Shown: one piece after another, positions 1 through 10,840 of the stretch
How positions within the stretch are numbered: the stretch's first letter is position 1
How the letters are laid out: each line of letters opens with the position of its first letter
Notes under the pieces: generated by a model
Databases searched by the model: none
Seen by the model: the letters and a program-made list of their open reading frames with translations, nothing else
Told to the model about the DNA's origin: nothing
Program-made: the position numbers and the translations under genes
NCBI RefSeq assembly: GCF_001544875.2
Contig: NZ_FCOA02000006.1
Coordinates: forward strand, 186,001-250,000
Origin: Caballeronia hypogeia
GTDB taxonomy: Bacteria > Pseudomonadota > Gammaproteobacteria > Burkholderiales > Burkholderiaceae
Length of the DNA: 64,000 nucleotides
Direction of reading: 5' to 3'

Positions 1-43
1 CGTCTATGCTTCTATACAAGAACAGCATAACGGAGCAACGGTC

Positions 44-376
44 ATGGACATGTCGCTTGCGTGGGTTGCCAGCCGCAAAACATTACACGATGAAGGCTTG
101 GGCGCGTGCCAGCGCGTCCGTATCTTGGCGCTGGCCCATTTCACCGATAACGATGCTTCACGGGAACGCATTCGTGCGCTGTTTCATTCGCCGCTTGGCA
201 TTTATGTGAGTGCGGCCCAACGGGAAGGTTGTGAGCTGCGACTCGAACTGGATGCTGCCAGCGAAGATCTCGCGTTCACGCTCCGCACGCTTAAGCGTGT
301 GCTGCCGGAAGCGCGCATCGAGTGTATTGCGCCGCGCGTGTTTGCACGCAGAATATGCACGCGCGACGCGGGATGA
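44..376 (+). CDS. Hypothetical protein, 110 aa
   Basis: Small soluble protein of unknown function. The ATG at 44 has a GGAG ribosome binding site nine bases upstream; a second ATG two codons later is also possible. The protein has no signal peptide or membrane segment. It mixes an alpha-helical N-terminal half with a repeated Leu-Arg pattern (LRLELD, FTLRTLKRVL), and the C-terminus is rich in Arg and Cys. I do not recognise the family. It ends 13 bases before the convergent end of the toxin-antitoxin pair. Its promoter lies at or beyond the left window edge. Confidence 0.6.
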   Translation: MDMSLAWVASRKTLHDEGLGACQRVRILALAHFTDNDASRERIRALFHSPLGIYVSAAQREGCELRLELDAASEDLAFTLRTLKRVLPEARIECIAPRVFARRICTRDAG

Positions 377-389
377 CAGTCCATGTTAT

Positions 390-560
390 TTATCGATATC
401 CCCTTTCCGCCATCTCACGTTCATGGACGGCAAATGGCTTTAGGCGCTTGAAATCTTCGTCGCTAAGCTCCCAGGTGTCCGGGTCCAGTGCGATACCTCG
501 ATTGATCTCCGCCTCCTCCTCGTCTGTGGGGAGGATGAAGCCTTTATATGTTTGATGCAT
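390..560 (-). CDS. Short BrnA-like antitoxin partner of BrnT, 56 aa
   Basis: Read directly from the complement: ATG at 560, TAA at 390. The product begins MHQTYKGF and carries an acidic stretch (TDEEEAEIN) followed by DPDTWELSDEDF. This resembles the N-terminal part of BrnA/DUF4415-type antitoxins as I remember them. Those proteins normally continue into a GRP-containing ribbon-helix-helix DNA-binding half, which is absent here: the protein stops after MAERGYR. Its start lies inside the last 17 bases of the toxin gene, so the two are translationally coupled, toxin first. It may be a genuinely short antitoxin or a truncated one. The gene is real by position and coupling; the function is inferred from the neighbour. 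Confidence 0.65.
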   Translation of the reverse strand: MHQTYKGFILPTDEEEAEINRGIALDPDTWELSDEDFKRLKPFAVHEREMAERGYR

Positions 561-819
561 ACTGTTTTACCTCTCTCTTATTCGCGCGGCGCAGGCTAAT
601 AATGCGACGTGCGCTGTTTCTCCGCGTAAGCACCACGCAGAATATACGACCGCGAATAGGCATGTAGCCAATTTCGCGAACTTTTCCGTAATCGCGACGA
701 CCGTCTACTTCCCGCACGACATCGTTCCACGCAATCTCTCTTGCGAGGTCCAGCGATACGCCGTGCTGACTCCGATTGATCGCGTCCTTCAATGGATCAA
801 ACGTAATGTCGAAGTACAT
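544..819 (-). CDS. brnT: BrnT family ribonuclease toxin
   Basis: 91 aa, the usual BrnT length. Family features are visible in order: N-terminal FDPLKDAIN then QHGVSL (the conserved N-x-x-K/Q-H-G block), a central basic strand region (REIGYMPIRGRIF) and the C-terminal RRIISLRRANKRE block before a conserved Tyr. BrnT is a type II toxin with an RNase fold that stops translation, is neutralised by BrnA, and is autoregulated by the BrnTA complex. The gene overlaps the short downstream partner by 17 bases. The 106-base region upstream is unusually AT-rich for this window, consistent with an acquired module. Confidence in the family is high; activity is unproven. Confidence 0.85.
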   Translation of the reverse strand: MYFDITFDPLKDAINRSQHGVSLDLAREIAWNDVVREVDGRRDYGKVREIGYMPIRGRIFCVVLTRRNSARRIISLRRANKREVKQYASNI

Positions 820-925
820 GCATTGTGGTTTCCCGAAGTTGAAGTGACAAGGCGCGAAATTCCGAATTACCGTCTTATTAATCCGAACTCCGAATCAATC
901 GCGTAACTTCATTCTTCCGTGAACC

Positions 926-1690
926 TCAAGGCTTTTCTATAGACCGATCGGCCAACGCGCAGGTGTGGTCCTGAAGCTCTTCCGCCCATGCGAAATTTCC
1001 CGGCCCGACGTGATCGTTGAGCAGATAGAACGCGGGCGCGCCATCGCTGCGCACGGCGCCGGCGAGCAGGAGCGTCTGCTCGCCCATCGACTGGCCGCGG
1101 CTCGCCGCGTACGGCGCGAGCAGCTTGAACGGATCGGTGTGCGCGAGGTCGGCGTCGTCGATCCGCATCGCGCTATAAACATGTCCCCGCAACCGCACAG
1201 GCAGCGGCGCCCATTCCGTGCCGATGCGCGGCCCCACTTCGCGCAGCGTCTGCGCAACGTCGGCGGCGAGGCAATCGATGTGGATGTGCAACTGCTCTTG
1301 CGAACGTGCTTTCGCCGAATTGATCGCAAGCGAAACCTGATCGCGCGGCAGCGTGCGACCCAGCGCGCGATTCAGATACACCCGCGCGATCCACGCGTCG
1401 CGAAAGTAGTTGGGAGAATCGGGCGCGAGCAGCTCGGGACTTTCGATACCCGTGACGCGCGCCGTCGGAATCAACAGGTATTGCGCGACGCCGACGATAT
1501 CCTTGAGCACCGCATAGCCGCCTGCGAGGCTCACATCCGCGCATTTCTGCCGAACGTGGGCGCCCTCGGCGGCCGGCTCGCAGTAATCGTGAACGATCTC
1601 CCACAGCGCGTTCGGGTTGGCCTGGCATGCGAGCGGCAGGAACGCGCAGCACAGCGCGGCTAGCAGACGGATATTGTTGATTCGTTTCAT
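926..1690 (-). CDS. cdh: CDP-diacylglycerol pyrophosphatase
   Basis: 254 aa. It hydrolyses CDP-diacylglycerol to phosphatidate and CMP. The start at 1690 gives MKRINN followed by a hydrophobic stretch and a lipobox-like LPLACQ, so the protein is exported or membrane anchored; longer upstream frames have no such signal. The Cdh core is clear: LWEIVHDYC near residue 25, a C-x-D-V-S-L-A-G-G-Y-A-V-L-K block, the IPTARVTGIESPEL strand, and the HIT-like HIHIDC motif near residue 135. It stands alone between the toxin pair and the pyrimidine operon, behind that operon's terminator, so it must have its own promoter in 1691-1770. Substrate assignment follows the family. Confidence 0.85.
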   Translation of the reverse strand: MKRINNIRLLAALCCAFLPLACQANPNALWEIVHDYCEPAAEGAHVRQKCADVSLAGGYAVLKDIVGVAQYLLIPTARVTGIESPELLAPDSPNYFRDAWIARVYLNRALGRTLPRDQVSLAINSAKARSQEQLHIHIDCLAADVAQTLREVGPRIGTEWAPLPVRLRGHVYSAMRIDDADLAHTDPFKLLAPYAASRGQSMGEQTLLLAGAVRSDGAPAFYLLNDHVGPGNFAWAEELQDHTCALADRSIEKP

Positions 1691-1770
1691 CGGCAGGATC
1701 TCGGCGGCACACAAAAGGAACCAGCCTGCCGGATTATGCTTGCAAGCACGTGACGACGCCCGACAAACGC

Positions 1771-1800
1771 AAAAAAGCCCCGCGCAATGTACGCGGGGCT
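1771..1800 (-). terminator. Intrinsic terminator of the pyrimidine operon
   Basis: Nine-base stem AGCCCCGCG / CGCGGGGCT around a seven-base loop. On the minus strand it is followed by six U residues. It lies 20 bases after the hydA stop. Confidence 0.85.
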
Positions 1801-1819
1801 CCGTCATTGAAGAGGCGCG

Positions 1820-4791
<2,972 letters not shown>

Positions 4792-4884
4792 CGGATGCAC
4801 TCCGCTTGAGTGTGTTCGCCGCGTCATCGCATCTCTGTGCGATGTGCGCGGCGTGGGGTTTCAGTGACGAGCGCTGCTGGTTAA

Positions 4885-6171
4885 TCAGGCCGCTTTCGCG
4901 GGTTCTTCGGCGTCGACGCGACTCGGATTGTTCGGATGCGTGGTCCAGTTCGCGTATTCGCCCGCATCGACGCGCTCCATCGTGATGCATTGCTCGACCG
5001 GGCACACATGCATGCACAGATTGCAGCCGACGCATTCCGAATCCACCACTTCGAAATGGCGCTTGCCGTCCTTCTCCTTCAGGATCGCCTGATGCGACGT
5101 GTCCTCGCACGCGATATGACACAGCCCGCACTGGATGCACTTGTCCTGATCGATGCGCGCCTTGATGTCGTACTTGAGATTGAGGTACTTCCAGTCGGTG
5201 ACGTTCGGCACCGCGCGGCCGCGAATGTCGTCGAGCGTCGCGTAGCCTTTTTCGTCCATCCAGTTCGAGAGGCCATCGGCGAGATCGGACACGATGCGAA
5301 AACCGTAGTGCATCGCCGCCGTGCAAACCTGCACGCTGCCCGCGCCGAGCACCATGAATTCAGCGGCATCGCGCCAAGAAGAAATACCGCCTATTCCCGA
5401 GATCGGCAGATTCGGCGTCTCTGGATCGCGCGCGATCTCAGCGACCATGTTGAGCGCGATCGGCTTGACCGCCGGTCCGCAATAACCGCCGTGCGTGCCC
5501 TTGCCATCGACGGTCGGCATCGGCGCCATCTGATCGAGATCGACGGCGACGATCGAGTTGATCGTGTTGATCAGCGACACGCCATCCGCGCCGCCCTTGA
5601 ACGCCGCGCGCGAACCCATGCGAATGTCGCTGATGTTCGGCGTGAGCTTCACGAGGCACGGCAGCTTCGTCCCCTCCTTCACCCAGCGCGTGACCATCTC
5701 CACGTACTCGGGCACTTGCCCCACGGCCGCGCCCATGCCGCGCTCGCTCATGCCGTGCGGACAGCCGAAGTTGAGTTCGACCGCATCCGCGCCGGTGTCC
5801 TCCACTTGCGTGAGAATCCACTTCCAGTCCTTTTCATTGCATGGAACCATCAGCGAAACGATCAATGCGCGATCCGGCCAGTCGCGCTTGACCTGTTCGA
5901 TTTCGCGCAGGTTCACGTCGAGCGGCCGGTCCGTGATCAGTTCGATGTTGTTCAGACCCGCGATGCGCTGTCCGTTCCATTGCACCGCGCCGTAACGCGA
6001 ACTCACGTTGACGACGTGCGGATCGAGCCCGAGCGTCTTCCACACGACGCCGCCCCAGCCCGCTTCGAACGCGCGATTGACGTTATAGGCTTTATCGGTC
6101 GGCGGCGCGGATGCGAGCCAGAAAGGATTCGGCGAGGAGATGCCGGCGATGTTGCAGCGAAGATCGGCCAT
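4885..6171 (-). CDS. preA: NAD-dependent dihydropyrimidine dehydrogenase, subunit PreA
   Basis: 428 aa. This is the catalytic subunit that reduces uracil and thymine to their dihydro forms. An FMN-binding TIM barrel of the dihydroorotate dehydrogenase type fills the first 320 residues, with the NFGCPHGMSERGMG active-site region at about 134-147. The C-terminus holds two [4Fe-4S] motifs: Cys345, 348, 351, 355 and Cys380, 383, 386, 390. The ATG has an AAGGAG box nine bases upstream. It pairs with PreT, encoded 21 bases upstream in the same operon. The length is typical of the bacterial two-subunit enzyme, as opposed to the fused eukaryotic one. Confidence 0.94.
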   Translation of the reverse strand: MADLRCNIAGISSPNPFWLASAPPTDKAYNVNRAFEAGWGGVVWKTLGLDPHVVNVSSRYGAVQWNGQRIAGLNNIELITDRPLDVNLREIEQVKRDWPDRALIVSLMVPCNEKDWKWILTQVEDTGADAVELNFGCPHGMSERGMGAAVGQVPEYVEMVTRWVKEGTKLPCLVKLTPNISDIRMGSRAAFKGGADGVSLINTINSIVAVDLDQMAPMPTVDGKGTHGGYCGPAVKPIALNMVAEIARDPETPNLPISGIGGISSWRDAAEFMVLGAGSVQVCTAAMHYGFRIVSDLADGLSNWMDEKGYATLDDIRGRAVPNVTDWKYLNLKYDIKARIDQDKCIQCGLCHIACEDTSHQAILKEKDGKRHFEVVDSECVGCNLCMHVCPVEQCITMERVDAGEYANWTTHPNNPSRVDAEEPAKAA

Positions 6172-6192
6172 GTTGTTCGGCTCCTTTTGATG

Positions 6193-7527
6193 TCAGGCGG
6201 CTTTGATCGCAGTCAGCTCGAACGAAGCGTCGATGGACGCCGCCGCGAGCTTGCCGTCCTGCACGGCCTGCACGGTGAGATCGAGTCCTTCGTGGGTTGC
6301 GCAGTCACCGCCGGCCCACACTTTCGCAAGCGTCGTCTGGCGGTTTTCGTCGGTGACGATGCGCCCGCCATCGAGCGTCAGCAGTTCGCGCTCGATACCG
6401 ACCGGAACCAGCGTCTGACCGATCGCCTTCAACACCATGTCGGCCTCGATCACGAAGCGCTCCGCGCCACGCTCGAATTCGACGCCGGTCACCTGACCGT
6501 TCTCCCCGATCAGACGAACCGGCTTCGCATGCGTGACGATGCGAACGCCATTGGTCTGCGCGAACTCGCGTTCGGCCCATGTCGCGCTCATGTTTTCGAC
6601 GCCGCGCCGATACGCCATCGTCACGCTCGCGGCGCCGAGCTTGGCCGACTGCACGCATGCATCGACAGCGGTGTTGCCGCCGCCGATCACGACCACGCGA
6701 CGCCCCACCGGCACGCCCGCGAGATCATCGGCCTGACGCACCTGCTCGATAAAATCGACCGCGTTCATCACGCCATCGAGCGCTTCGCCTTCGAGCGCCA
6801 GTTCACGCACGCCCGCAAGACCGAACGCGATGAACACCGCGTCGTACTGCTTGCGCAATTCATCGAGCGTGAAGTCGCGACCGAGCGCTTGCCCGGTCCT
6901 GATTTCGATGCCGCCGATCGAATACAGCCATTCGACTTCGCGCTGCGCGTAGTCCTCGACCGTCTTGTATGCCGCGATACCGTATTCGTTGAGGCCGCCC
7001 GGCTTCGCGCGCGCATCGAAGATCACAGCACCGTGGCCCGCGAGCGCAAGACGATAAGCACACGCAAGCCCCGCCGGTCCCGCGCCGACGATCGCGATGC
7101 GTCGTCCGGTTTCCGGCGCGCGCTCGAACAACGGGACGCCCTTTTCCATCGCCCAGTCGGTGGCATGACGCTGCAGGGCGCCGATCTTCACGGGTTCATC
7201 GCCCGGATGATTGCGCACGCAACTTCCTTCGCAAAGAATCTCGGTCGGACACACGCGCGCGCACATGCCGCCGAGCGGATTGGCCGAAAGAATGTCGGAG
7301 GCCGCGCCCTTCAGATTGCCGTTGCCGATCTTGCGGATGAAGCCGGGAATGTCGATGCTCGTCGGACACGCTTGCACGCACGGCGCGTCGTAGCAGTAGT
7401 GACAGCGGCTCGATGCAGCGGCCGCCGCGGTGGCATCGAGCAGCGGCGCGACATCCGTGAATTCGCACGCGAGCTGCTCCTGCGTCTGGCGATGGCTCGC
7501 GATATCGCCGATTATCTTTATGGTCAT
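6193..7527 (-). CDS. preT: NAD-dependent dihydropyrimidine dehydrogenase, subunit PreT
   Basis: 444 aa flavoprotein subunit that passes electrons from NAD(P)H to PreA. The N-terminal cysteine-rich region (Cys42, 45, 50, 54 and Cys89, 93, 99, 103) binds iron-sulfur clusters as in GltD-like proteins. An FAD Rossmann motif VGAGPAG is at 147-153 and a second dinucleotide motif IGGGNTA at 281-287. The frame stays open for 183 codons upstream, but the start at 7527 (MTIKII) is right because the cysteine domain begins there and the preceding stretch is antisense-like. It lies 86 bases after the amidohydrolase and 21 before preA. Confidence 0.93.
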   Translation of the reverse strand: MTIKIIGDIASHRQTQEQLACEFTDVAPLLDATAAAAASSRCHYCYDAPCVQACPTSIDIPGFIRKIGNGNLKGAASDILSANPLGGMCARVCPTEILCEGSCVRNHPGDEPVKIGALQRHATDWAMEKGVPLFERAPETGRRIAIVGAGPAGLACAYRLALAGHGAVIFDARAKPGGLNEYGIAAYKTVEDYAQREVEWLYSIGGIEIRTGQALGRDFTLDELRKQYDAVFIAFGLAGVRELALEGEALDGVMNAVDFIEQVRQADDLAGVPVGRRVVVIGGGNTAVDACVQSAKLGAASVTMAYRRGVENMSATWAEREFAQTNGVRIVTHAKPVRLIGENGQVTGVEFERGAERFVIEADMVLKAIGQTLVPVGIERELLTLDGGRIVTDENRQTTLAKVWAGGDCATHEGLDLTVQAVQDGKLAAASIDASFELTAIKAA

Positions 7528-7613
7528 GCGCGTTCCTTGTGAGGACGTACGAGTGCCCGCCGTCCGCGTGCGACGACGCGGACGGTGCTGAGTCGCAAAG
7601 AGAAATGCGAGCG

Positions 7614-8894
7614 TTACGAAGCCGGTTCCTGCGCGCGCTCCAGCATTGCGTGCAGAAGCACGTTCGCGCCCGCCTCGATCCACTCCTGCGTGGCGTCTTC
7701 GATCTCGTTGTGACTGATGCCGTCGACGCACGGCACGAACACCATCGATGTCGGCGCGACCTGCGCGAGATAGCACGCATCGTGGCCGGCGCCCGACACC
7801 ATGTCGCGATGCGAATAGCCGAAGCGCTGCGCCGCCGCGCGCACGGACGCGACGCACGCGGCATCGAACTTGACGGGCTCGTAGTAGAAGATCTGTTCGA
7901 GCTCCGTCTGCAGGCCGATCTCGCCCGCAATGCGCGCGACGCCCTCTCGCAGCGCGGCGTCCATGCGCGCGAGCACGGCGTCGTCGGGATGACGGAAATC
8001 GACCGTGAAGAACACGCGGCCCGGAATCACGTTGCGCGAGTTCGGATGCACCTGCATCATGCCGACCGTCGCGCATGCGAGCGGCGCATGGTCGAGGCCG
8101 ATGCGGTTCACGAGATCGACCACGCGCGAGGCGCCGAGCAACGCGTCCTTGCGGCGCGGCATCGGCGTCGGGCCTGCGTGCGCTTCCTGGCCCGTCAGCG
8201 TGATTTCATACCAGCGCTGCCCTTGCGCATCGGTGACGACGCCAATCGTCTTGTCTTCGGCTTCGAGAATCGGACCTTGTTCGATATGCAGCTCGAACGC
8301 CGCATGCAGCTTGCGCCCGCCGCACGGCACATCGCCCGCATAGCCGATGCGCTGCAGTTCCTCGCCGATCGTCTTGCCATCGACATCCTTGCGCGAGAGG
8401 CCGTAGTCGAGCGAGAACACGCCCGCGAACACGCCCGACGCGACCATCGCCGGCGCGAAGCGCGAGCCTTCCTCGTTGGTCCAGATGACGACTTCGATCG
8501 GGTGCTCGGTTTCGATACCGCGATCGTTCAGCGAACGAATCACTTCGAGCCCGCCGAGCACGCCGTAAATGCCGTCGAAGCGGCCGCCGGTCGGCTGCGA
8601 ATCGGCGTGCGAGCCGGTCACGACCGGCAGCGCCTCGAGATTGCGGCCCGCGCGCCGCATGAACACATTGCCCATCTGATCGACGCTCACCGTGCAGCCC
8701 GCCTCCTTCGCCCAACTGACGATGAGATCGCGCCCTTCGCGGTCGAGATCGGTCAGCGCCAGACGGCATACACCGCCCTTTTGTGTCGCGCCGATCTTCG
8801 CCATGGTCATGAGGCTGTCCCACAACCGCTCGCCGTTGACCTTGATGGACGTATCGAGACCAGCCTCTCTGATTGCATCCGTTACCACGTTCAT
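7614..8894 (-). CDS. hyuC: M20 family amidohydrolase, N-carbamoyl-beta-alanine / beta-ureidopropionase type
   Basis: 426 aa dinuclear zinc amidase. It hydrolyses N-carbamoyl-beta-alanine or N-carbamoyl-beta-aminoisobutyrate to the beta-amino acid, CO2 and ammonia, the third step of the reductive pathway. Visible ligands: His96 and Asp107 in GSHADSQPTGGRFD, Glu141/142 in TNEEGSRF, His203 in ELHIEQGP and the C-terminal GAGHDA His. First gene of the operon; an AAGGAG-GAGG purine run precedes the ATG. A close family alternative is L-N-carbamoylase or allantoate amidohydrolase; the PreAT/HydA context favours beta-ureidopropionase. No beta-alanine aminotransferase is encoded next to it. Confidence 0.88.
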   Translation of the reverse strand: MNVVTDAIREAGLDTSIKVNGERLWDSLMTMAKIGATQKGGVCRLALTDLDREGRDLIVSWAKEAGCTVSVDQMGNVFMRRAGRNLEALPVVTGSHADSQPTGGRFDGIYGVLGGLEVIRSLNDRGIETEHPIEVVIWTNEEGSRFAPAMVASGVFAGVFSLDYGLSRKDVDGKTIGEELQRIGYAGDVPCGGRKLHAAFELHIEQGPILEAEDKTIGVVTDAQGQRWYEITLTGQEAHAGPTPMPRRKDALLGASRVVDLVNRIGLDHAPLACATVGMMQVHPNSRNVIPGRVFFTVDFRHPDDAVLARMDAALREGVARIAGEIGLQTELEQIFYYEPVKFDAACVASVRAAAQRFGYSHRDMVSGAGHDACYLAQVAPTSMVFVPCVDGISHNEIEDATQEWIEAGANVLLHAMLERAQEPAS

Positions 8895-9055
8895 GCGCCT
8901 CGCTCCTTACGATCGGACTTCGTATGTGAGTGACCTGGGTTCGCGCATGCCGGGCGCTTGTGGTGCAATGAGCGGCGCACGCGGTGCACGAGTTCTGTTC
9001 TGCGATGAATATTGCCAACGATGCGCTTCTTCGCTGCCGCGAGCGCTTTTCAAAT

Positions 9056-9073
9056 CCTGTCCGGTTGGACAGG
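9056..9073. promoter_or_regulatory. Palindromic operator, probable site of the divergent TetR protein
   Basis: CCTGTCC-GGTT-GGACAGG, a perfect inverted repeat with a four-base spacer. It abuts the candidate minus-strand -10 element, as expected for a repressor site. The assignment to the adjacent RutR-like protein is inference from position; the motif differs from the E. coli RutR consensus (TTGACCA-type). Confidence 0.65.
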
Positions 9074-9101
9074 TTGTAGCCGATTAAAATAAGCAAATCA
9101 A
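9073..9101 (-). promoter_or_regulatory. Candidate sigma-70 promoter of the pyrimidine operon
   Basis: On the minus strand, TTGATT (9096-9101) and TACAAC (9073-9078) are separated by 17 bases. The -10 match is only moderate. It is placed 170-odd bases upstream of the first gene, so the leader would be long and would begin inside the palindrome. Confidence 0.4.
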
Positions 9102-9240
9102 CGTCTTTCGTGTGCGGACAAACACGGAGCGGACAAAGCGATTAGCGTGCCATTGCAACGCAGCATCGACCGGTATTGGCTCGGCAGGCGCTTTCGACGC
9201 GATGCAGCGCGGCGTGCACGAACGCCGCGATTGAGGCACG

Positions 9241-9963
9241 ATGCGGCACACACGGCAGAAGAATTCGACGATGAGACACGACGACACGGCGAACGGCATC
9301 ACCGCAAACGAAGAAGCAGCACCGCCCTTGCGGCGGCGCCGCGCACAGATTCGCGAGAGCAACGAGGCGCAACTGCTTGCCTGCGCGGAGGAAGTTTTCG
9401 CGGAGAAAGGACTGGAAGGTGCGAGCACGGCGATGATCGCCGAGCGCGCCGGCTTGCCCAAGGCCAATCTGCATTACTACTTCCCGACGAAGCTCGCGCT
9501 CTATCGCCGGGTGCTGGAGGATCTGTTCGAGGACTGGCACCGTGCTGCGGACACGTTCGAATGCAGCGACGATCCGGTGGAAGCAATCGGCGGGTACGTG
9601 CGCGCGAAAATGGAGTTGTCGAGGCGCAGACCGCTTGGCTCGAAAGTGTGGGCGAGCGAGATCATCCACGGCGCGCATCACATGCAGGACATCCTCAACG
9701 AGCGTGTGAAGCCCTGGCTCGATACACGCGTCACGGTGATCGAAGGCTGGATCGCGCGCGGGCTGCTCGCGCAGGTCGAACCGGACACGTTCATGTTCAT
9801 GATCTGGGCGATCACGCAGCACTACGCCGACTTCGATGCGCAAATCCGCGCGCTCAAGGGCAAGCGCGCGCTCACGCGCCGTGCCTTCGACGAGCAGACG
9901 GAAGAAGTCGTGCGTCTTGTGATTCGCGCGTGCGGCGCGGTTTCGCCGCGCTGCGGGCAATAA
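9241..9963 (+). CDS. TetR family regulator, RutR-like
   Basis: 240 aa. The N-terminal helix-turn-helix is at about residues 42-85 (ACAEEVFAEKGLEGAS, AERAGLPKANLHYYF), and the C-terminal domain resembles RutR/YcdC (WASEIIHGAHHM, MIWAITQHYADF). RutR senses uracil or thymine and controls pyrimidine use. Divergent placement next to preT/preA and hydA supports a local pyrimidine-responsive repressor. ATG at 9241 has GAGG close upstream; an internal ATG at 9271 is possible. A strong terminator follows 18 bases after the stop. Confidence 0.88.
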   Translation: MRHTRQKNSTMRHDDTANGITANEEAAPPLRRRRAQIRESNEAQLLACAEEVFAEKGLEGASTAMIAERAGLPKANLHYYFPTKLALYRRVLEDLFEDWHRAADTFECSDDPVEAIGGYVRAKMELSRRRPLGSKVWASEIIHGAHHMQDILNERVKPWLDTRVTVIEGWIARGLLAQVEPDTFMFMIWAITQHYADFDAQIRALKGKRALTRRAFDEQTEEVVRLVIRACGAVSPRCGQ

Positions 9964-9980
9964 GCACCCGCTCAATAAAA

Positions 9981-10008
9981 ACGCCGGCCGCTCGATAGCG
10001 GCCGGCGT
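9981..10008 (+). terminator. Intrinsic terminator after the TetR gene
   Basis: Perfect 12-base stem ACGCCGGCCGCT / AGCGGCCGGCGT with a four-base CGAT loop, flanked by AAAA on the left and a T-rich TCGTTCT on the right. It may work in both directions. Confidence 0.8.
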
Positions 10009-10015
10009 TCGTTCT

Positions 10016-10140
10016 ACTGCATTGCTGCTGACTTCGATACTGCAAACCACGGTCTTGCAACTGCATTGCTACTTGCTGCATTTCTCGCATTAACTGCACT
10101 TTCTGATGCTTGCTGCCACTTCAACTGCTACTGCTCACTA
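10016..10140. repeat. ACTGC/TTGCT-rich degenerate repeat tract
   Basis: About seventeen TGC triplets in 125 bases. ACTGCATTGCT occurs exactly at 10016-10026 and again at 10060-10070, and ACTGCA occurs four times. It sits between the terminator and the 3' end of the DUF4148 gene and has no coding signal on either strand. It could be a decayed tandem repeat or the 3' untranslated region of the DUF4148 transcript. Confidence 0.45.
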
Positions 10141-10181
10141 CCTCTGTTGCCTAGCCTCTCGAAGCGTGAAGCAGGCTTCGA

Positions 10182-10508
10182 TTAATGACCGAAGTAGACC
10201 GAGTTCGGATTCGACATCGACACGTTGGCGCGCGCCGCCGGAGCCGCTACGCCCGATTGCGAAGTGCCGGCCGTCGACGGACCGTAGGCTGCATCACCGT
10301 TCTCGGCGTTCACGCGCGCCTGGGCGGCCTGAATGTTTTGCGGATAGTTCACGCGATCGGTCGACGGGTTGTAGCCGGCCTTTTCCAGTTGAACCAGTTC
10401 AGCGCGGACTTGAGCGCGGGTCACCGGTGCATTGCTCTGTGCGAACGCGAAAGTCGGAGCGGCCAGAGCGGTGGCGATGACGAGTGCGGGAACGAATGCC
10501 TTGATCAT
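10182..10508 (-). CDS. DUF4148 domain-containing secreted protein
   Basis: 108 aa. A Sec signal peptide is clear (MIKAFVPALVIATALAAP with cleavage after AFA), followed by the DUF4148 core: TRAQVRAELVQLEKAGYNP and YPQNIQAAQARV. The C-terminus is Ala/Ser/Asn-rich and low complexity. The family is abundant in Burkholderiaceae and has no established role; the proteins are small and exported. The ATG at 10508 has an excellent GGAGG box. It is a single-gene unit in front of hutG. Confidence 0.88.
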   Translation of the reverse strand: MIKAFVPALVIATALAAPTFAFAQSNAPVTRAQVRAELVQLEKAGYNPSTDRVNYPQNIQAAQARVNAENGDAAYGPSTAGTSQSGVAAPAARANVSMSNPNSVYFGH

Positions 10509-10840
10509 GATGAACCTCCAGTAGTCTTGTTTTGAAATCGAAACTAAATCGGAAGCTTTTTAAGTAGTTTCTGATTTCGTTTCGCTTGAAGACAGTGTAG
10601 GAGGCGGGCGACCTAGGGGAAACCCCAATTTCAACGAAACATAATTGTCCGGTTCGCAACAATACATTTCGCTCTGGGAATCGGGCGAGTGCTACGCGCA
10701 GTGGGCCGATCCGGCAATAAGAATCTGATTTTAATGGTATTTTTAACGCCTCACCTCGTCTTTTGTGTGCTCGCGCAATCGATTCCACCCGCAGCGTCAT
10801 TACGAGTTTGCCAGTCAATCGTCATCTGACGGACAGCTTT
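10509..10840. other. Intergenic region upstream of the DUF4148 gene
   Basis: 332 bases without a convincing gene. It contains a perfect inverted repeat GAAACTA (10540-10546) / TAGTTTC (10565-10571), 32 bases upstream of the DUF4148 ATG, which could be an operator or a leader hairpin. The remainder is lower in GC than the flanks and is presumably promoter for DUF4148 and trailer of hutG. No clear terminator for hutG was found. Confidence 0.45.

Larger units (their letters stand above)
8895..9240. other. Divergent promoter region, pyrimidine operon / TetR regulator
   Basis: 346 bases without a gene between two divergent units. It holds a perfect 7+7 palindrome (9056-9073), a possible minus-strand promoter (9073-9101), and two direct CGGACAAA repeats (9115-9122 and 9130-9137) that share the GGACA half-site of the palindrome. 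Nothing else recognisable. Confidence 0.7.

Noticed and set aside
4936..7542. Long plus-strand frame opposite preA and preT
   Set aside because: It shadows clearly identified genes and has the same Arg/His/Asp-rich composition.
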